Assembly: GCA_964402325.1 (NCBI GenBank)
Contig: CAYOBI010000021.1
Span: forward strand, 1 to 34,046
Reading direction: 5' to 3'
Source of the DNA: Raineyella sp964402325
GTDB lineage: Bacteria; Actinomycetota; Actinomycetes; Propionibacteriales; Propionibacteriaceae
DNA: 34,046 nt
Every line of letters begins with the position of its first letter. The first letter of the stretch is position 1. This document shows, one piece after another, positions 23,924 through 31,415 of this stretch. Position numbers and translations under genes: made by a program. The notes under the pieces are model-generated. The model was not told the origin of the DNA. It saw only the letters and a list, made by a program, of their open reading frames with translations, and searched no databases.

Positions 23924-24298
23924 TCACGCGTTCTGCCGGCGCCAGGGCGAGGCGCCCAGCAGGAAACTGACGAGGGAGATGACCAGGGCGCCCCAGAACG
24001 CGGCGCCGAACCCGTCGACGTGCCAGCCGATCCCGAACTGCGTGGCCAGCCAGGAGGTCAGCATCAGCATCAGCGCGTTGATCACCAGCAGGAACAGCCC
24101 GAAGGTGAGGAACACCAGGCAGCCGGTGAGCGTCTGGAGGATGGGCTTGACGACGGTGTTCACCGCACCGAGCAGCAACGCGACGACGCCCACGGTGAGC
24201 ACGATGCCCGTGGTGTCGGGGGCGGTCACCGTGATGCCGGCCACCAGGTAGGTCGCGGCAGCGACGGCGAGGGAGTTCACCAACCAGCGCCAGATCAT
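23924..24298 (-). CDS. YvlD / phage holin family 4 superfamily membrane protein
   Basis: A 124-aa integral membrane protein with four hydrophobic helices (about residues 5-23, 30-50, 57-83 and 100-118). It has the family's conserved segment ALLLGAVNTVVKPILQTLTG followed by a long hydrophobic helix. The name holin is historical; there are no phage genes nearby and the role is unknown, with stress or envelope functions suggested for Bacillus YvlD. ATG 24298 has AATGAT exactly six bases upstream, which fits a leaderless start; the intervening GGAGGC lies too close to act as a normal ribosome binding site. Confidence 0.85.
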   Translation of the reverse strand: MIWRWLVNSLAVAAATYLVAGITVTAPDTTGIVLTVGVVALLLGAVNTVVKPILQTLTGCLVFLTFGLFLLVINALMLMLTSWLATQFGIGWHVDGFGAAFWGALVISLVSFLLGASPWRRQNA

Positions 24299-24304
24299 GC
24301 CTCC

Positions 24305-24310
24305 ATCATT
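24305..24310 (-). promoter_or_regulatory. -10 element of the YvlD-like gene, leaderless type
   Basis: AATGAT on the minus strand, six bases before the ATG at 24298. Confidence 0.4.
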
Positions 24311-24440
24311 CCCGCCCCGGCGGCCGCGCGCACTCAGGGGTTCCCCGGGACGATCACCCAGGTCCGCGGCTCCGGGCGTCTCCCGGCGACTCCCCGCGGC
24401 TCCCGGGGCAGCACAGCACCGAGCAGGAGGGCGCAGCCGG

Positions 24441-24815
24441 TCAGGCCGGGTCTGCGCGGTCGGTGTCGGCCTCGGTCAACCACTCCTGGAGCACCACCGC
24501 ATGGTTGACGGCCGGGTCCTTCGCCGCGTACAGCAGGGTGACCTCGGGACGGTCGGCCCACTCCGCCACCCGGCGCGCGGCCTCCGCGCTCTCGTCGAGC
24601 TCGGCCCGGTAGCGGGCGGCGAACTCCTCGAACCGGTCGGCCCGGTGGTCGAACCATGTGCGCAGGTCAGGGGACGGGGCGAGGTCCTGGGCCCAGTCGT
24701 CGAGGGCCGCATGCTCCCTGGAGATGCCGCGGGGCCAGAGCCGGTCGACGAGCACCCGGAACCCGTCGGCCACCCCCGGGTCGTCGTGGATGCGCTTCAC
24801 CACGTAACTGGTCAT
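24441..24815 (-). CDS. DUF488 family protein
   Basis: A 124-aa cytoplasmic protein of the DUF488 (YeaO-like) family; function unknown. Visible family marks are IHDDPGVADGFRVLVDRLWPRG near residues 9-30, DDWAQDLAPSPDLRTWF and VTLLYAAKDPAVNHAVVLQE towards the C terminus. ATG 24815 gives the expected N terminus MTSYVVKRIHDD. GGAG lies four bases upstream and could be a ribosome binding site. It starts 19 bases after the DUF2332 stop codon, so it is probably the third gene of a corA-DUF2332-DUF488 unit. Confidence 0.88.
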   Translation of the reverse strand: MTSYVVKRIHDDPGVADGFRVLVDRLWPRGISREHAALDDWAQDLAPSPDLRTWFDHRADRFEEFAARYRAELDESAEAARRVAEWADRPEVTLLYAAKDPAVNHAVVLQEWLTEADTDRADPA

Positions 24816-24834
24816 GGCTCCAGTGTGGCCCCCG

Positions 24835-25857
24835 TCACGCCACCGGTTCAGCGGGTCGCAGCCATTCGATCCAGCCGCCGTGCTGGCCGACCCGGGCCAG
24901 CGGCCGCCCGTCGAGCGCCAGCACGAAGCCTGCCGGCCCCTCGTAGCTGCCCGAGGGCAGCCGGTGCCGGACCTCGGGGAGCACCCGCTCCCCCTCGCAG
25001 GAGATCCACCGGGCGCCGAGCCCGCGGACCAGGTCACCGAAGCCCGCCCGACGGTCCCGCGCGACGTACGACAGGGTCGCGGTGTGCATCACCACCACGG
25101 TGTCGGCGTGCCGGCGGGCCTCGGCGACCACCTCCGGCAGCGCCCCCAGCGCGTCGCCGGTGACGACGGGCACCGGGGGCCGGTCGGCCGCGGTCTCGAG
25201 GGCGCGGGCGAGGCGTTCCTCGCGTTCGGGCTGCCCCGGCCAGACCAGGGCGCGCAGCCAGGCGCCGACCTCCGGGTCGGCCGGGTCCAGCGGGGAGGTG
25301 TCGATCCCGCACCGCCAGGCGATCCGGGGCAGGGCGTACGCCGCCTCGTCGGGGGCAGGACCGGCGACCCGGCAGCCGATCTCCGGGCGGCCGATCCCGA
25401 GCACCAGGTCGGGCCGGTCGGCGAACCGGTAGCGGTAGGCGTACGCGTCGGGAAGCAGACAGAGCCCGGCCGAGGAGCCCACCTCGACCAACGCCAACGG
25501 CCCCGCCTGCGCGGCCAGGCCGGCGAGCAGCGGCAGGTGCACGGCGCACCGGCCGACCTCGTTGGTCTGGGTGGAGTGGCCGAGGATGGTCCGCTCCGTC
25601 TCGTCCCAGTGCCGGCCGACCCAGTCCGCCAGGGCAGGCCCCGGCTGCAGCGGGGCGCCGAGGCGTCGCAGCGCCGCGAGGAACAGCTGCGGCTGGCGCT
25701 TCATGCCGGGCAGGGTGTCGAGGCGTACGGCGATCGCGGGGGTCTCGGCGACCCAAGTGCAGACCGCCTGCCAGATCGGGGACGAGGCGGAGGCCTCGGC
25801 GGCGAACCACCGGTAGACGTCGGCGATGTCCCCGTCAGCGTAGAAGTGTCCGGCCAC
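24835..25857 (-). CDS. DUF2332 domain-containing protein
   Basis: A 340-aa actinobacterial protein of unknown function, assigned to DUF2332 from overall resemblance. Residues 40-60 hold LDTLPGMKRQPQLFLAALRR. HSTQTNEVGRCAVHLPLL and LALVEVGSSAGLCLLPDAY follow; the latter resembles a SAM-binding glycine loop, and VVMHTATLSYV could be the next core strand. A methyltransferase-like fold is therefore possible, but no activity can be claimed. GTG 25857 is chosen because GGAGG lies eight bases upstream; the frame continues upstream over the 3' end of corA without support. It starts 32 bases after corA. Confidence 0.8.
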   Translation of the reverse strand: MAGHFYADGDIADVYRWFAAEASASSPIWQAVCTWVAETPAIAVRLDTLPGMKRQPQLFLAALRRLGAPLQPGPALADWVGRHWDETERTILGHSTQTNEVGRCAVHLPLLAGLAAQAGPLALVEVGSSAGLCLLPDAYAYRYRFADRPDLVLGIGRPEIGCRVAGPAPDEAAYALPRIAWRCGIDTSPLDPADPEVGAWLRALVWPGQPEREERLARALETAADRPPVPVVTGDALGALPEVVAEARRHADTVVVMHTATLSYVARDRRAGFGDLVRGLGARWISCEGERVLPEVRHRLPSGSYEGPAGFVLALDGRPLARVGQHGGWIEWLRPAEPVA

Positions 25858-25889
25858 GGGGTCATCCTCCCGGACCTGCCCGGGCGGAG

Positions 25890-26891
25890 CTACACCCAGT
25901 CGTTGATCCGGAACAGCACGTACAGTCCGACCGAGGAGACCAGGATCATCGCGACGCTCAGCCCCACGCCCCAGGGCTGGTTGAAGCCCCAGTAGGGGAC
26001 GTTCTGCCCGAACCAGCCGGTGATGGCGGTCGGCACGGCGATGATGGCGGCCCAGCTGGCGAGTTTCTTCATGATCTGGTTGAGGCGGGAGTCCTGCAGG
26101 GACAGGTGGGTCTCGAACATCGTGGACACCATGTCGCGCAGCGACTCGGTCCACTCCGCGGCCCGCAGGACATGGTCGTAGAGGTCGTCGTACCACGAGT
26201 CGAGCTCGCCCGGGGTGTCGGTCCGGTGCCGCAGCACACCGTTCACCACCTCGCGCATCGGCAGCACGATCCGGCGCAGGTCGACCAGGTCCTTGCGCAA
26301 CCCGTACAGGTAGCGGATGAAGCCGGACCTCGGCTGGCCCTCGCCGAACAGGATGTCCTCGAGTCGTTCCGTCTCGTCGTCGAGGGCCTGGATGGTCTCG
26401 AAGTGCCCGTCGACGATGACGTCGAGCAAGCCGTGGACCAGGGCCCCGGACCCGTACCCCAGCAGATCGGGGTCGTCGCGCCAGACCCGTTCGACGGTCG
26501 CCATGTCGAAGCCGTCGTCCAGGCGGATCGTCACCAGGGCGTGCGGCGTGACGATCCCCGAGACCCGGCTGGAGACCACCCGGCCCTTGGTCGGGTCGAG
26601 ATGGTCGTGCGGCCGCAGCCGGGTGGCGTAGACGGTGAAGAAGAGATAGCCCTCGTGCCGCGAGACCTTGGGCCGTTCGAACGGTGCCAGGGCGTCCTCG
26701 ACGGCGGTCGGCGGCAGCCCCAGCTCCTTGATCAGCGCGGCAAGCTCACCGGCGTCGGGCGCGAGCAGGTCGATCCAGACCAGGTTGTCCGGGTCGCGGA
26801 TCTCCTCGGCCACCTCGTCGGGGCGGACGTCGTCGTCGATCACCACCCCGCCGCGCCAGGTCCGGCTGGCCGCGATGCTGGAAATCTCCAT
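25890..26891 (-). CDS. CorA-family divalent cation transporter with a GQN signature
   Basis: Probable homopentameric Mg2+ or other divalent-cation channel in the inner membrane. The 333-aa product has a large cytoplasmic N-terminal domain, a long helix (about residues 185-275) and two C-terminal TM helices near 275-293 and 305-326. The pore signature that is normally GMN reads GQN (residues 295-297, in TGWFGQNVPYWG). The basic C terminus of classical CorA is replaced by FRINDWV. ATG 26891 is preferred over GTG 26894 because GGGAGGT lies at the right distance only for the ATG. It probably leads a unit with DUF2332 and DUF488. Confidence 0.87.
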   Translation of the reverse strand: MEISSIAASRTWRGGVVIDDDVRPDEVAEEIRDPDNLVWIDLLAPDAGELAALIKELGLPPTAVEDALAPFERPKVSRHEGYLFFTVYATRLRPHDHLDPTKGRVVSSRVSGIVTPHALVTIRLDDGFDMATVERVWRDDPDLLGYGSGALVHGLLDVIVDGHFETIQALDDETERLEDILFGEGQPRSGFIRYLYGLRKDLVDLRRIVLPMREVVNGVLRHRTDTPGELDSWYDDLYDHVLRAAEWTESLRDMVSTMFETHLSLQDSRLNQIMKKLASWAAIIAVPTAITGWFGQNVPYWGFNQPWGVGLSVAMILVSSVGLYVLFRINDWV

Positions 26892-26981
26892 CACACCTCC
26901 CGTGGCCGATCATCCCCCATCGGTGGCCCCGCCGACGCCGCCGATCGGAACCATCGGCGCGCCGCCGGCCTGCGCCGACCC

Positions 26982-26987
26982 TACGAT
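26982..26987 (+). promoter_or_regulatory. Candidate -10 element of the 27041 MFS gene
   Basis: TACGAT, giving a leader of about 47 bases that includes a GGAGGGAG ribosome binding site. The -35 is unclear. Confidence 0.35.
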
Positions 26988-27040
26988 GGCGACGTCGACA
27001 CCCCGTGGCCACGGCGGTCGACGGCCCGGAGGGAGACGGC

Positions 27041-28354
27041 ATGCACAGCTCCGGGGCGCGCGCCCCACGCCCGGACGGATCGGCCGTCGACGTCACCAGC
27101 CGCGCCTGGCAGGTGGTGATCGGCTTCGGGCTGGTCAGTTTCGCCGCGGACATGGTGTACGAGGGGGCCCGCTCGATCACCGGCCCGCTACTCGGCCAGC
27201 TCGGCGCCTCCGGCCTCGTCGTCGGCCTGGTCACCGGGGCCGGCGAGGCGATGGCGCTGGTGCTGCGCCTCGTCTTCGGCCCGCTCGCCGACCGGACCGG
27301 CCGGTACTGGTCGCTGACCCTGATCGGCTACGGGCTGACCGCGGTGTGCGTCCCGCTGCTCGCGATCACACCCCTGCTCGGGGCGGCGGGGCTGGGGGTC
27401 GCGATCACGCTGATCCTGGCGGAGCGCACCGGAAAAGCCGTGCGCAGCCCCTCGAAGACGGCGCTGTTGGCCGACGCGGCCGGCGCCGTCGGTCGTGGCC
27501 GGGGCTTCGGGGTGCACAAGTTCCTCGACGAGCTGGGCGCGCTCAGCGGCCCGCTGCTGGTGTCCGGGGTGATCGCCGCGACCGCCGCGATCGCACCGGC
27601 GATGGCCTGGCTCGTGGCGCCCGGGGCGATCGCCATCGCCATCCTGCTGTTCCTGCAGTGGCGGGTCCCGGACACCTCGGTGTTCGGCGAGCCGGCGCCG
27701 GTCGCTCCCGCCGCTGCGTCCGTCCCGGCCCCGGACCGGGAACGTACGCCTGCCGCCCGGCACCGCGGCGTGTCCGCGGCCACCCGCAGCTGGTGGGCGG
27801 CCACCCTGGGCGTCGGCCTGCCGCGGCGGTTCTTCCTCTTCGCCGCCTGCGCCGGCCTCGCCACCGGCGGCCTGGTGACCTTCGGGGTGATCTCGTTCCA
27901 CCTCGTCTCCGACCACGTCCTGCCGCTGGCCGCGGTCCCCCTCGTCTATGCGGCCGGCCAGGGCGCCTCGGCGCTGGCCGCCCTGGCGACCGGCCATGGG
28001 TACGACCGGTGGGGCGCGCGGGTGCTGTACGTCCTGCCGGCCCTGGTGACGCTGGTCCCGCTGCTGGCCTTCACCGGGTCGGTCCCGCTCGCCGTCCTCG
28101 GCGTCCTGGCCTGGGGAGCGGCGAACGGCCTGCAGGACTCCACCGTCAAGGCCCTGGTCGCCGACCTGGTCGGCAAGGACCGGCGCGCCACCGCGTACGG
28201 GGTGTTCGCGGCCATCCAGGGCGCGGCCGCGATCGGCGGCGGTGCGCTGGCCGGCGGCCTGTACGCCACGGCGCTGCCGCTGCTGGTGGTGATCATCGCC
28301 GTCAGCCAGGTCGGCACCGCCGTGCTGCTCCACCGCACCCTCGGACGGGACTGA
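27041..28354 (+). CDS. MFS transporter, 12-TM, substrate unknown
   Basis: A 437-aa membrane protein with about 12 helices. The first half contains FGPLADRTGRYWSL, an MFS motif A variant, and ERTGKAVRSPSKTALLADA with GFGVHKFLDELGALSGPLL, segments typical of a poorly characterised MFS group that includes permeases of unknown substrate. A Pro/Ala-rich loop (about residues 215-250) separates the halves. The second motif A copy is ATGHGYDRWGARV. ATG 27041 follows GGAGGGAG with about eight bases between. It is divergent from corA; no neighbouring gene suggests a substrate. Confidence 0.85.
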   Translation: MHSSGARAPRPDGSAVDVTSRAWQVVIGFGLVSFAADMVYEGARSITGPLLGQLGASGLVVGLVTGAGEAMALVLRLVFGPLADRTGRYWSLTLIGYGLTAVCVPLLAITPLLGAAGLGVAITLILAERTGKAVRSPSKTALLADAAGAVGRGRGFGVHKFLDELGALSGPLLVSGVIAATAAIAPAMAWLVAPGAIAIAILLFLQWRVPDTSVFGEPAPVAPAAASVPAPDRERTPAARHRGVSAATRSWWAATLGVGLPRRFFLFAACAGLATGGLVTFGVISFHLVSDHVLPLAAVPLVYAAGQGASALAALATGHGYDRWGARVLYVLPALVTLVPLLAFTGSVPLAVLGVLAWGAANGLQDSTVKALVADLVGKDRRATAYGVFAAIQGAAAIGGGALAGGLYATALPLLVVIIAVSQVGTAVLLHRTLGRD

Positions 28355-28407
28355 GACCCTGATCGGCGTGGCCGGCGGAGATCTGCCGGACCGTCGGTGG
28401 GGTGTGT

Positions 28408-28413
28408 GAGAAT
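28408..28413 (+). promoter_or_regulatory. -10 element of the RNase HI gene, leaderless type
   Basis: GAGAAT preceded by TGT, seven bases before the GTG at 28421, with no ribosome binding site. Confidence 0.5.
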
Positions 28414-28420
28414 CGGGCCC

Positions 28421-29350
28421 GTGACGATCACAGCAGCGGCGGACGGATCCTCCCTCGGCAATCCAGGCCCGGCCGGCTGGGCCTGGTACGTCGACGACGA
28501 CTGCTGGGCCAGCGGCGGCTGGTCCCACGGCACCAACAACATGGGCGAGTTGATGGCGGTGCTGGACCTGCTGCGACAGACCGCCCACGTCGACGAGCCG
28601 CTGCACGTGCTGTGCGACAGCCAGTACGCGATCAATGTGATCTCCCGGTGGACCAAGGGCTGGAAGAAGAAGGGCTGGAAGAAGGCCGACGGCAAGCCGG
28701 TCCTCAACGTCGACCTGGTCCAGGCCCTCGACGAGGCGATGCAGGGTCGCGACGTGACCTTCGAGTGGGTCCGTGGGCACAACGGCCACCAGCTGAACGA
28801 GGCGGCCGACACCCGCGCCCGGGCCGCCGCGACCGCCTACCAGCTGGGCCGCGAACCCGACGCCGGGCCGGGGTTCCCGCTGACCACCGGGCTGCCGACC
28901 CCACCGGCGCCACAGGCATCCGAGCTGGAGGAGTCCGAGCCGGCGGAGTCCGAGCTGGCCGAGGACTACCTGCAGCCGGACCTGTTCTCCGGCGCGGAGC
29001 CCGAACTGGACCTGCCCGAGGCGGACCAGGTGGCCGAGCTGGAGCGCTGGCTGCACAGCCCCGAACCCGCCGAGGACCCGACCCAGTGGGCCGGGTTGCT
29101 GCACCCCGGGTGGTACCGGGTGCGGGCCGACGGCACCCTGGACCGCCGCGCCGACGTGCTCAGCGGGGTGCTCTCCCCCGACGTCTGCACCCTGGACATC
29201 CTCGAGGCCCGCCACCTACGCGCCGACGAGGTGCTGCTGCTCAGCCGGGCCACCGAGGCGGCGGCCACGACGACCGTACGGACCGCCCTGTGGGTGCGCG
29301 ACAACGCCCAGTGGCAGCAGCGGTTCGAGCAGGTGACCCCGGAGGCCTGA
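28421..29350 (+). CDS. rnhA: Ribonuclease HI fused to a C-terminal DUF4440 (NTF2-like) domain
   Basis: Degrades the RNA strand of RNA-DNA hybrids. The 309-aa product is twice the usual RNase HI length. Residues 1-145 are the RNase H fold with Asp8 (ADGSSLGNPGPAGW), Glu43 (NNMGEL), Asp66 (CDSQYAI), His120 (RGHNGH) and Asp130 (NEAADTRA), so all catalytic residues are present. Residues 150-220 are an acidic, Pro-rich linker. Residues 221-309 match a DUF4440-type domain, from LLHPGWYRVRADGTLDRR to a C-terminal TALWVRDNAQWQQRFEQVTP. GTG 28421 is chosen from the GAGAAT seven bases upstream and because it begins the RNase H fold. The role of the second domain is unknown. Confidence 0.9.
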   Translation: MTITAAADGSSLGNPGPAGWAWYVDDDCWASGGWSHGTNNMGELMAVLDLLRQTAHVDEPLHVLCDSQYAINVISRWTKGWKKKGWKKADGKPVLNVDLVQALDEAMQGRDVTFEWVRGHNGHQLNEAADTRARAAATAYQLGREPDAGPGFPLTTGLPTPPAPQASELEESEPAESELAEDYLQPDLFSGAEPELDLPEADQVAELERWLHSPEPAEDPTQWAGLLHPGWYRVRADGTLDRRADVLSGVLSPDVCTLDILEARHLRADEVLLLSRATEAAATTTVRTALWVRDNAQWQQRFEQVTPEA

Positions 29351-29418
29351 CCCGGCCCGCACGGCCCGGACGGACCCGCGCCCTACGGCTGGTCCGCTTG
29401 ATTCGCCCGGCGCCGCTC

Positions 29419-29436
29419 GCTTGACTGTGGTCAAGC
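29419..29436. promoter_or_regulatory. 18-bp palindrome upstream of the CDP-alcohol phosphatidyltransferase gene
   Basis: GCTTGAC (29419-29425) and GTCAAGC (29430-29436) are inverted around TGTG, 20 bases before the ATG at 29457. The left half contains TTGACT, a good -35. A repressor or MerR-type activator site is plausible. No clear -10 is seen at normal spacing. Confidence 0.5.
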
Positions 29437-29456
29437 CACGCGTGTGAGAAGGTGCC

Positions 29457-30077
29457 ATGAACGCCCCGGAACGTCCCTTGCCGCCCACGTCGGATGCGCC
29501 CGTCCCCACCGACGGCGGACGCCCCGCGTGGGTGACGGTGCCCAATGCCGTCACCCTGCTGCGCCTGGTGTTGCTCGCCCCGGTCTGCTGGCTGCTGGTC
29601 CGCTCCGCCACGGTGGGCCCGCTCTCGGTCGCGCTGCTGGCGGTGTGGGCGTGCACCGACTGGATCGACGGCTTCCTGGCCCGGCGCCTGCACCAGGTCA
29701 GCCGGGTCGGGCAGATGCTGGACCCGATCGCCGACCGGGTGGGCATCGGCGCGGTCGTGGTCTGCCTGGCGGTGGCCGGGCACCTGTCCTGGTGGGCGGT
29801 CGGCATCGTCCTGGTGACCGACCTGACCACCGCCGCGGTCGCCGGCCGAGCGGCGGCCAGGGGCCGGATCGTGGTGCACCGGCTCGGCAAGACCCGGACA
29901 GCGGTGCTGTTCACCGGCATCGCGGTGCTGGTCGCCGCACTGGCCTTCGCCCCCACCCTCTCCGTGGTGGGAACCGTGGTCATCTGGGCCGGCGTGCTGC
30001 TGCACATCGTCGCCGGCGCCTCGTACATCCACGCCGCCGTCACCCATGCCTGGGACCGGCCGGAGGTCACCCGGTGA
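29457..30077 (+). CDS. CDP-alcohol phosphatidyltransferase family protein
   Basis: Membrane enzyme that transfers a phosphatidyl group from CDP-diacylglycerol to an alcohol such as glycerol-3-phosphate, inositol phosphate or another phosphatidyl lipid. The acceptor cannot be told from sequence. The 206-aa product has a disordered N-terminal ~22 residues and about six helices. The full catalytic motif D-x2-DG-x2-AR-x8-G-x3-D-x3-D is present at Asp68, Asp71, Gly72, Ala75, Arg76, Gly85, Asp89 and Asp93. AAGGTG before the ATG may act as ribosome binding site. The DUF2520 gene starts inside its stop codon (GTGA), so the two are coupled. Confidence 0.88.
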   Translation: MNAPERPLPPTSDAPVPTDGGRPAWVTVPNAVTLLRLVLLAPVCWLLVRSATVGPLSVALLAVWACTDWIDGFLARRLHQVSRVGQMLDPIADRVGIGAVVVCLAVAGHLSWWAVGIVLVTDLTTAAVAGRAAARGRIVVHRLGKTRTAVLFTGIAVLVAALAFAPTLSVVGTVVIWAGVLLHIVAGASYIHAAVTHAWDRPEVTR

Positions 30078-30958
30078 CGTCGCTCGGCATCCTCGGGTCG
30101 GGCCGGGTGGCGTACGCGCTGGAACGGGCCTTCACCGCCCGGGGACTGCCGGTCACGCTCCTCTCGGCCCGCGACCCCGACGCCGCCGGCCTCCTGGCCC
30201 GCGACCTGACCGTGCTCGCGGTCAGCGACGACGCGATCGGGCCGGTCGCCGCCGCCCTGGCGTCCGCGACCGACACCGCCGGGACCACTACCGCCGGGGA
30301 GGGGCGCGGCGTGGTGCACTGCTCCGGCGCCCTGGACCGGGCCCCGCTGGCACCCCTGGCCGCCCGCGGCTGGGCCACCGGGGCCTGGCACCCGATGCAG
30401 GCCTTCGCCACCCCGGACGCCCCGGTCCCGGCCGGGGTGACCTGGGGGATCACCGCCGACCCCGTGCTGACCCCGGTGCTGCTGGAGCTCACCGCGACAC
30501 TCGGCGGTCACCCGCTCGTCCTGCGCGACGAGGACCGGGCCCGCTACCACGCCGCCGCGGCGATGGCCTCGAACTACACCGACGTGCTGATCCACCACGC
30601 AGCCCTGTTGCTGGAGGACTGCGGTCTGACACCCGACGCCGCACTGCGTGCCCTGCTGCCGCTGGTCCGGACCAGCCTCGACGGGCTGGAGCGGGCCGGA
30701 CTGCCGGCCGGGCTGACCGGGCCGCTGTCCCGGGGGGACGTCGGCACCGTCGAGCGGCACCTCGCGGCGATCGCCGACCGTCCGGACACCGCCGCCCTCT
30801 ACCGCGCGGCCGGCCGGGCGACTCTCCCGATGCTGCTCGCCCGCGGGATGGACCCGGCCGCCGTCGCGGCCGTCGAGGCCGCGCTGCGGGACGTACGGCC
30901 GGGGCCGGACGATGCCGCCCAGCGGGACCCTCTCGAGACCCCCGGGAAGATCACGTAA
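30074..30958 (+). CDS. Rossmann oxidoreductase with DUF2520 domain; candidate ketopantoate reductase
   Basis: A 294-aa protein with an N-terminal NAD(P)-binding fold (LGILGSGRVAYAL, residues 4-16, a G-x-G-x-V loop) and a helical C-terminal domain of the DUF2520 type. Segments HCSGAL, WHPMQAF and ARYHAAAAMASNYTDVLI are typical; the last resembles the active-site helix of ketopantoate reductase and pyrroline-carboxylate reductase families. It is directly upstream of panD-panB-panC, and no panE is in the window. I recall that PanG, an alternative ketopantoate reductase in Francisella, is a Rossmann protein of this general kind; whether it is the same family must be checked. GTG 30074 overlaps the upstream stop codon by four bases. 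Confidence 0.85.
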   Translation: MTSLGILGSGRVAYALERAFTARGLPVTLLSARDPDAAGLLARDLTVLAVSDDAIGPVAAALASATDTAGTTTAGEGRGVVHCSGALDRAPLAPLAARGWATGAWHPMQAFATPDAPVPAGVTWGITADPVLTPVLLELTATLGGHPLVLRDEDRARYHAAAAMASNYTDVLIHHAALLLEDCGLTPDAALRALLPLVRTSLDGLERAGLPAGLTGPLSRGDVGTVERHLAAIADRPDTAALYRAAGRATLPMLLARGMDPAAVAAVEAALRDVRPGPDDAAQRDPLETPGKIT

Positions 30959-30961
30959 ACT
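30956..30961 (+). promoter_or_regulatory. Candidate panD promoter -10, overlapping the upstream stop codon
   Basis: TAAACT; its first three bases are the TAA stop of the DUF2520 gene. It gives a leader of about 28 bases with an AGAGAGG ribosome binding site at 30982-30988, seven bases before the panD GTG. Confidence 0.45.
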
Positions 30962-30995
30962 CGGTCCGAACACCACACGGCAGAGAGGTACACAC

Positions 30996-31412
30996 GTGCG
31001 GTTCCGGACGATGGTCAGCGGCAAGATCCACCGAGCGAGGGTCACGGCGGCCGACCTCGACTACGTCGGCAGCATCACCGTCGACGAGGATCTCCTCGAC
31101 GCGGCGGACATCCTTCCCTTCGAGCGGGTCCAGGTGGTCGACCTGAACAACGGCGAGCGTCTCGAGACGTACACCATCGCCGGTGCCCGTGGCTCGGGCG
31201 AGATCCAGCTCAACGGCGCGGCGGCCCGGCTCGTGCAGCCCGGCGACCTCGTCATCATCATGGCCTACACGCAGGTGACCGACCCCGTCCCGGAGGGCTG
31301 GCACCCGAAGGTCGTCCTGGTCGACTCGAACGACAACTCGATCGCCCGGATCATCACCGACGTCAACGACCCGATGGCTCTGCACGGCCCGATGCCGGCG
31401 GCGCTGGCCTGA
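30996..31412 (+). CDS. panD: Aspartate 1-decarboxylase PanD
   Basis: Makes beta-alanine from aspartate for pantothenate. The 138-aa product is a pyruvoyl enzyme: the pro-protein is cut between Gly25 and Ser26 in YVGSITVD, and Ser26 becomes the pyruvoyl group. Other marks are SGKIHRARVTAADLDYVGSI and GDLVIIMAYTQV with the conserved Tyr. GTG 30996 is supported by AGAGAGG seven bases upstream; a frame extends further upstream inside the DUF2520 gene without support. panB starts three bases after its stop codon. Confidence 0.96.
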   Translation: MRFRTMVSGKIHRARVTAADLDYVGSITVDEDLLDAADILPFERVQVVDLNNGERLETYTIAGARGSGEIQLNGAAARLVQPGDLVIIMAYTQVTDPVPEGWHPKVVLVDSNDNSIARIITDVNDPMALHGPMPAALA

Positions 31413-31415
31413 CCG

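Noticed and set aside
23924..24298. Prophage remnant suggested by the holin-like name
   Set aside because: The family name is historical; there are no other phage genes, integrase or attachment repeats near it.
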